This document shows positions 61,188 to 64,000 of a stretch of 64,000 nucleotides of DNA, in pieces. Position 1 is the first letter of the stretch, and each line of letters opens with the position of its first letter. The translations under genes were made by a program, and so were the position numbers. The DNA lies in assembly GCA_018208355.1 (NCBI GenBank), contig CP062796.1, positions 2,106,517 through 2,170,516 of the forward strand, in the 5' to 3' direction. Source of the DNA: Candidatus Fermentithermobacillus carboniphilus. GTDB lineage: Bacteria > Bacillota > Sulfobacillia > Fermentithermobacillales > Fermentithermobacillaceae. The notes beneath the pieces are model-generated. The model did not search any database. It was not told where the DNA came from and saw only the letters and a program-made list of their open reading frames with translations.

Positions 61188-63848
61188 TTACCTCAGCCTT
61201 TCAGCAGAATCTTCCCTGGGCAGGATACGAGTTTTACCGCAAGATTCTCCCGCGCCACCGCGATGCTCTCCTCCAGGATTTGCGTCATCGGGCAGCTGCG
61301 GATTCTCGAACCGACGCAGATACTCCTGCATCGTCATGCGCACTTCCCTGGGTTTGGAACCTTCGTACGGTCCCACGTAACCTTTTGCCTCCATGGCATC
61401 TATAAGGCGGGCCGCCCGGCTGTAACCTATGGGAAGTTTCCGCTGGAGCAAGGAGACGGAAGCCTGTTTTGCCTCCACCACTATCCGGAGGGCCTGTAAA
61501 AACAATGGATCTTCCTGCATCTCGGTTTCTCTCTCGGGCGCGTCGGGCATGGACAATACTCCGGGAGCGTACTGGGGTCTCGCCTGACTGGAAACGAATG
61601 ATACCAGTTCGTCGATCTCTCGCTCCGATACGTAACATCCCTGTGCGCGGAGAGGCTTAGATGCGCCCACCGGGAAGAATAACATGTCCCCTCTTCCCAG
61701 GAGTTTTTCGGCGCCGGCCATGTCCAGGATGGTCCTGGAATCAATCTGGGACGATACTGCGAACGCTATCCGCGAGGGTATGTTGGCTTTGATGGTGCCT
61801 GTCAGGACATCGACCGAGGGGCGCTGGGTTGCCACCACAAGGTAGATACCTGAGGCTCTGGCCATCTGGGCCAGGCGGAAAATGGCATCTTCGACTTCAG
61901 CAGGCGCGACCATCATTAGGTCTGACAGCTCGTCTATGATTATGACGATATATGGCAGGGCAGGCCGGATGCTATCGGGGGGCGTCGCCACCTCGTTATA
62001 ACGCTCGATATCCCTAGTACCCACTTTCGTGAACTTCTCGTAACGGGCCTCCATTTCTTTGATGGCCCACCTCAAGGCGGCCGCAGCCTTCCTGGGATCT
62101 GTCACCACCGGGGCTATGAGGTGCGGGATCCTGGACCACACCGAAAGTTCCACTCTCTTCGGGTCGATGAGGAGCATTTTAACCTGGTCGGGCCGGGCCT
62201 TGTAAAGGAGGCTCGCTATCATAGAGTTTATGCAGACGCTTTTTCCGGCTCCGGTGGCTCCTGCTATGAGAAGGTGGACGCAGCGGTCGAGGCTTGTCAC
62301 CACGGGTCTTCCTGAAATATCTTTTCCCAGGGCAACCGTTAGGGTAGATTGAGAGTTGCGGAACTCCCTCGTTTCCAAGACGTCCCTCAAATGCACCAGC
62401 GATATCTCTTTGTTCGGTACCTCTATGCCGACGGCGGATTTACCGGGGATCGGAGCTTCTATTCGGACGTCCTGGGCGGCCAAGGCCAGGGCCAGATCCT
62501 GAGACAGGTTTACTATGCTGGCCACTTTGACGCCCGGCCCGGGCTGAAGTTCAAACCGGGTGACTGCCGGTCCCTGGGTGACGTCCACGACTTTCGCCGC
62601 CACGCCGAAGGAAAGAAGGGTTTTCTCGATGATCTTTGCGCGCTCTTCCAGAGCCTGCGTCGTGCGGGTTTTCTTCTGGACATCTGATTTCTGCAAGATA
62701 GATAACGGCGGCATTTCGTAGAAAAGGTCCTCATGGAGAGGAGGTTGCTCCATTTGCTTTGGCGAAAAGTCGTCGGGGGTTCCGGAAGGTATCTGATTCC
62801 CTGCGATACCCTGCCCGGCCTCTTTTACGGGATATGCTCCAGGGATGGTTCCTGCAGGTCCTGAAGCTGGCCCTGAACCTGGCAAGGTAGCTGCTTGTGC
62901 GCCCGGTCCTCTGCTGGTTCCTGCGCTCGGTCGCGGGCCGCGGATGGCGCCGTCCGAACCTGGGAGGGTTCCGCTATCTTCGGTTCCGGCCCGCAAAGAG
63001 GACCCTTCGGCAGCTTCTGACCGGGAAAGACGTTCTTTCAGCTGCGATACGATGGCGCCCAATCCCTGGGCCGGTTCCCCGAGATTGCCTGTGCGCCCGG
63101 GTGCCGGGGAATGGTCCAAACCCTCGCCGGCGTCAGATTCGGCCGAGGTTCCAAATTGTTCATCGCCCGGGCTTGTGCGCTTTCTGTCTCTTGAGATTTC
63201 TTCCAGTGCCTCATATTCGATTTCTTCCAGAGAGGGGCCGTAGGGTTTGAAAAACTCTGCCATGAGTTTCTTAATCCACTGCCAGAAAGAAATGAAACCC
63301 ATCCAGAGCACGGTGAATGGAGTGTACGGCGATTTATTGAAGAGCAGGCTGACGCCAACCCACATGCCGAGGAAAATAATCAGCATGGCGGGGATCCTCC
63401 CCAGGGCCGCCCTGAAGAACCAGTCGATAGAGGCACCCAGAAGTCCTCCGCCTGCTCCCATCCTGGCCATAGCGAAGGTGTCTTTCCAGGGAACCTGGAT
63501 GTCATGCCAGAAAGCCGCCCCGAAAACGAGGATGGTCCAAAGCCCCCAGATGAATCTCGGCAGGCGTTCCAGGGGCCTTGCGGCCTTCACCAGCGACGTG
63601 AAAGCCAGAAGGAAACAAACATACGTGGTGAATACACCGGCTATTGAGGCCACCCCTCTTGCAGCCCAGAGGGTCGCGCGCAAGAGCAGGCCGTTTCCGC
63701 TAGGCTTGGAGGATGAGACTCCCAGGGCCGCCACGAGGGAAACGCTCAAAAGGCAAAGGGCTACCCAGGGCCAGCGGTTCCCTCTCTTTTCCGGGGACTC
63801 AACGTTCCTTTTGCCTTCAACTTTCTTCAGCCTGTACCTCTTGGCCAC
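61188..63848 (-). CDS. ftsK: DNA translocase FtsK/SpoIIIE
   Basis: An 886-residue DNA pump. About four N-terminal membrane helices (residues 25-200; [39 protein letters not shown]) are followed by a Gly/Pro/Ser-rich linker (about 225-370). The RecA-like motor has [17 protein letters not shown] and [17 protein letters not shown], and a C-terminal gamma winged helix ([20 protein letters not shown]) reads polarity sequences. GTG 63848 lies 8 nt after GGAGG. It could serve division, sporulation or both. It is transcribed away from the window edge; 63849-64000 shows nothing recognisable. Confidence 0.95.
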   Translation of the reverse strand: MAKRYRLKKVEGKRNVESPEKRGNRWPWVALCLLSVSLVAALGVSSSKPSGNGLLLRATLWAARGVASIAGVFTTYVCFLLAFTSLVKAARPLERLPRFIWGLWTILVFGAAFWHDIQVPWKDTFAMARMGAGGGLLGASIDWFFRAALGRIPAMLIIFLGMWVGVSLLFNKSPYTPFTVLWMGFISFWQWIKKLMAEFFKPYGPSLEEIEYEALEEISRDRKRTSPGDEQFGTSAESDAGEGLDHSPAPGRTGNLGEPAQGLGAIVSQLKERLSRSEAAEGSSLRAGTEDSGTLPGSDGAIRGPRPSAGTSRGPGAQAATLPGSGPASGPAGTIPGAYPVKEAGQGIAGNQIPSGTPDDFSPKQMEQPPLHEDLFYEMPPLSILQKSDVQKKTRTTQALEERAKIIEKTLLSFGVAAKVVDVTQGPAVTRFELQPGPGVKVASIVNLSQDLALALAAQDVRIEAPIPGKSAVGIEVPNKEISLVHLRDVLETREFRNSQSTLTVALGKDISGRPVVTSLDRCVHLLIAGATGAGKSVCINSMIASLLYKARPDQVKMLLIDPKRVELSVWSRIPHLIAPVVTDPRKAAAALRWAIKEMEARYEKFTKVGTRDIERYNEVATPPDSIRPALPYIVIIIDELSDLMMVAPAEVEDAIFRLAQMARASGIYLVVATQRPSVDVLTGTIKANIPSRIAFAVSSQIDSRTILDMAGAEKLLGRGDMLFFPVGASKPLRAQGCYVSEREIDELVSFVSSQARPQYAPGVLSMPDAPERETEMQEDPLFLQALRIVVEAKQASVSLLQRKLPIGYSRAARLIDAMEAKGYVGPYEGSKPREVRMTMQEYLRRFENPQLPDDANPGGEHRGGAGESCGKTRILPREDSAERLR

Positions 63849-64000
63849 CTTAAAACCTCCGGTATTACGCTTTTTTCCGGTGTACTCTGGCGATTGTCGG
63901 CTTTCTTCTCCACTTCAAGTATGATTTCTATTGCGAAACTGCATTTCCTCCTTTTTTATCTCTCGGTAAAGACGCTTCTCAATAGTAGGTCAAATCAAAC

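Noticed and set aside
62845..63250. Plus-strand Pro/Gly-rich open frames opposite ftsK
   Set aside because: They are complements of the low-complexity FtsK linker.

Overview
The window reads as a chromosomal segment of a Gram-positive, probably anaerobic and possibly thermophilic member of the Bacillota (Firmicutes), most likely an uncultured clostridia-like lineage. The evidence is the block smc-ftsY-ylxM-ffh-rpsP-khpA-ylqD-trmD-rplS-lepB-rbgA in Bacillota order, strong Shine-Dalgarno (SD) sequences with many TTG and GTG starts, SLH cell-surface domains, no outer-membrane genes, and an aldehyde:ferredoxin oxidoreductase that implies low-potential anaerobic metabolism. Placement below phylum is inference. 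No rRNA, tRNA or CRISPR array was seen.

Layout. 1-8148: protein targeting and ribosome biogenesis (smc end, SRP receptor and particle, S16, L19, TrmD, signal peptidase, RbgA), then threonine synthase; rimM is missing from its usual place. 8280-10794: a TPR membrane protein facing an SLH/FlgD-type surface protein. 11113-17135: an eight-gene Tad/Flp pilus operon with a good promoter and no prepilin peptidase. 17403-24536: an M20 amidohydrolase, a YdjM-like membrane protein, an ABC-F ATPase behind an unusual leader, and a chemoreceptor. 24833-30017: a promoter and a ykkC-family riboswitch with terminator, leading into an M14 carboxypeptidase gene that is split by a 3.1 kb three-gene transposon (25565-28682) flanked by a 6-bp target duplication.

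30198-38122: a methyltransferase, two tandem paralogous amidohydrolases, a HAD hydrolase, a 2-hydroxyacid dehydrogenase and an S9 oligopeptidase. 38315-44306: an ArsR/CzrA-type regulator and a Zn/Cd-type P1B ATPase, then a 670-bp spacer, then a Ca-type P2 ATPase. The spacer holds the most unusual object in the window: six helices, one enclosing the other five, joined by copies of one ~13-nt linker (40931-41305). 44377-46679: a two-gene flavin/iron-sulfur redox module. 46900-50484: GH133 debranching enzyme and GT4 glycosyltransferase. 50576-51182: a decayed Na/Pi cotransporter. 51304-58798: an L,D-transpeptidase, an M16 peptidase split by a frameshift, the TldD/TldE pair and a subtilase. 58805-63848: a MoaD-like protein, a tungsten-type aldehyde oxidoreductase and FtsK/SpoIIIE.

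Taken together, M14, M16, M20, S8, S9, TldD/E, two amidohydrolases, a 2-hydroxyacid dehydrogenase and AOR suggest a peptide- and amino-acid-fermenting life style with glycogen-like storage (inference).
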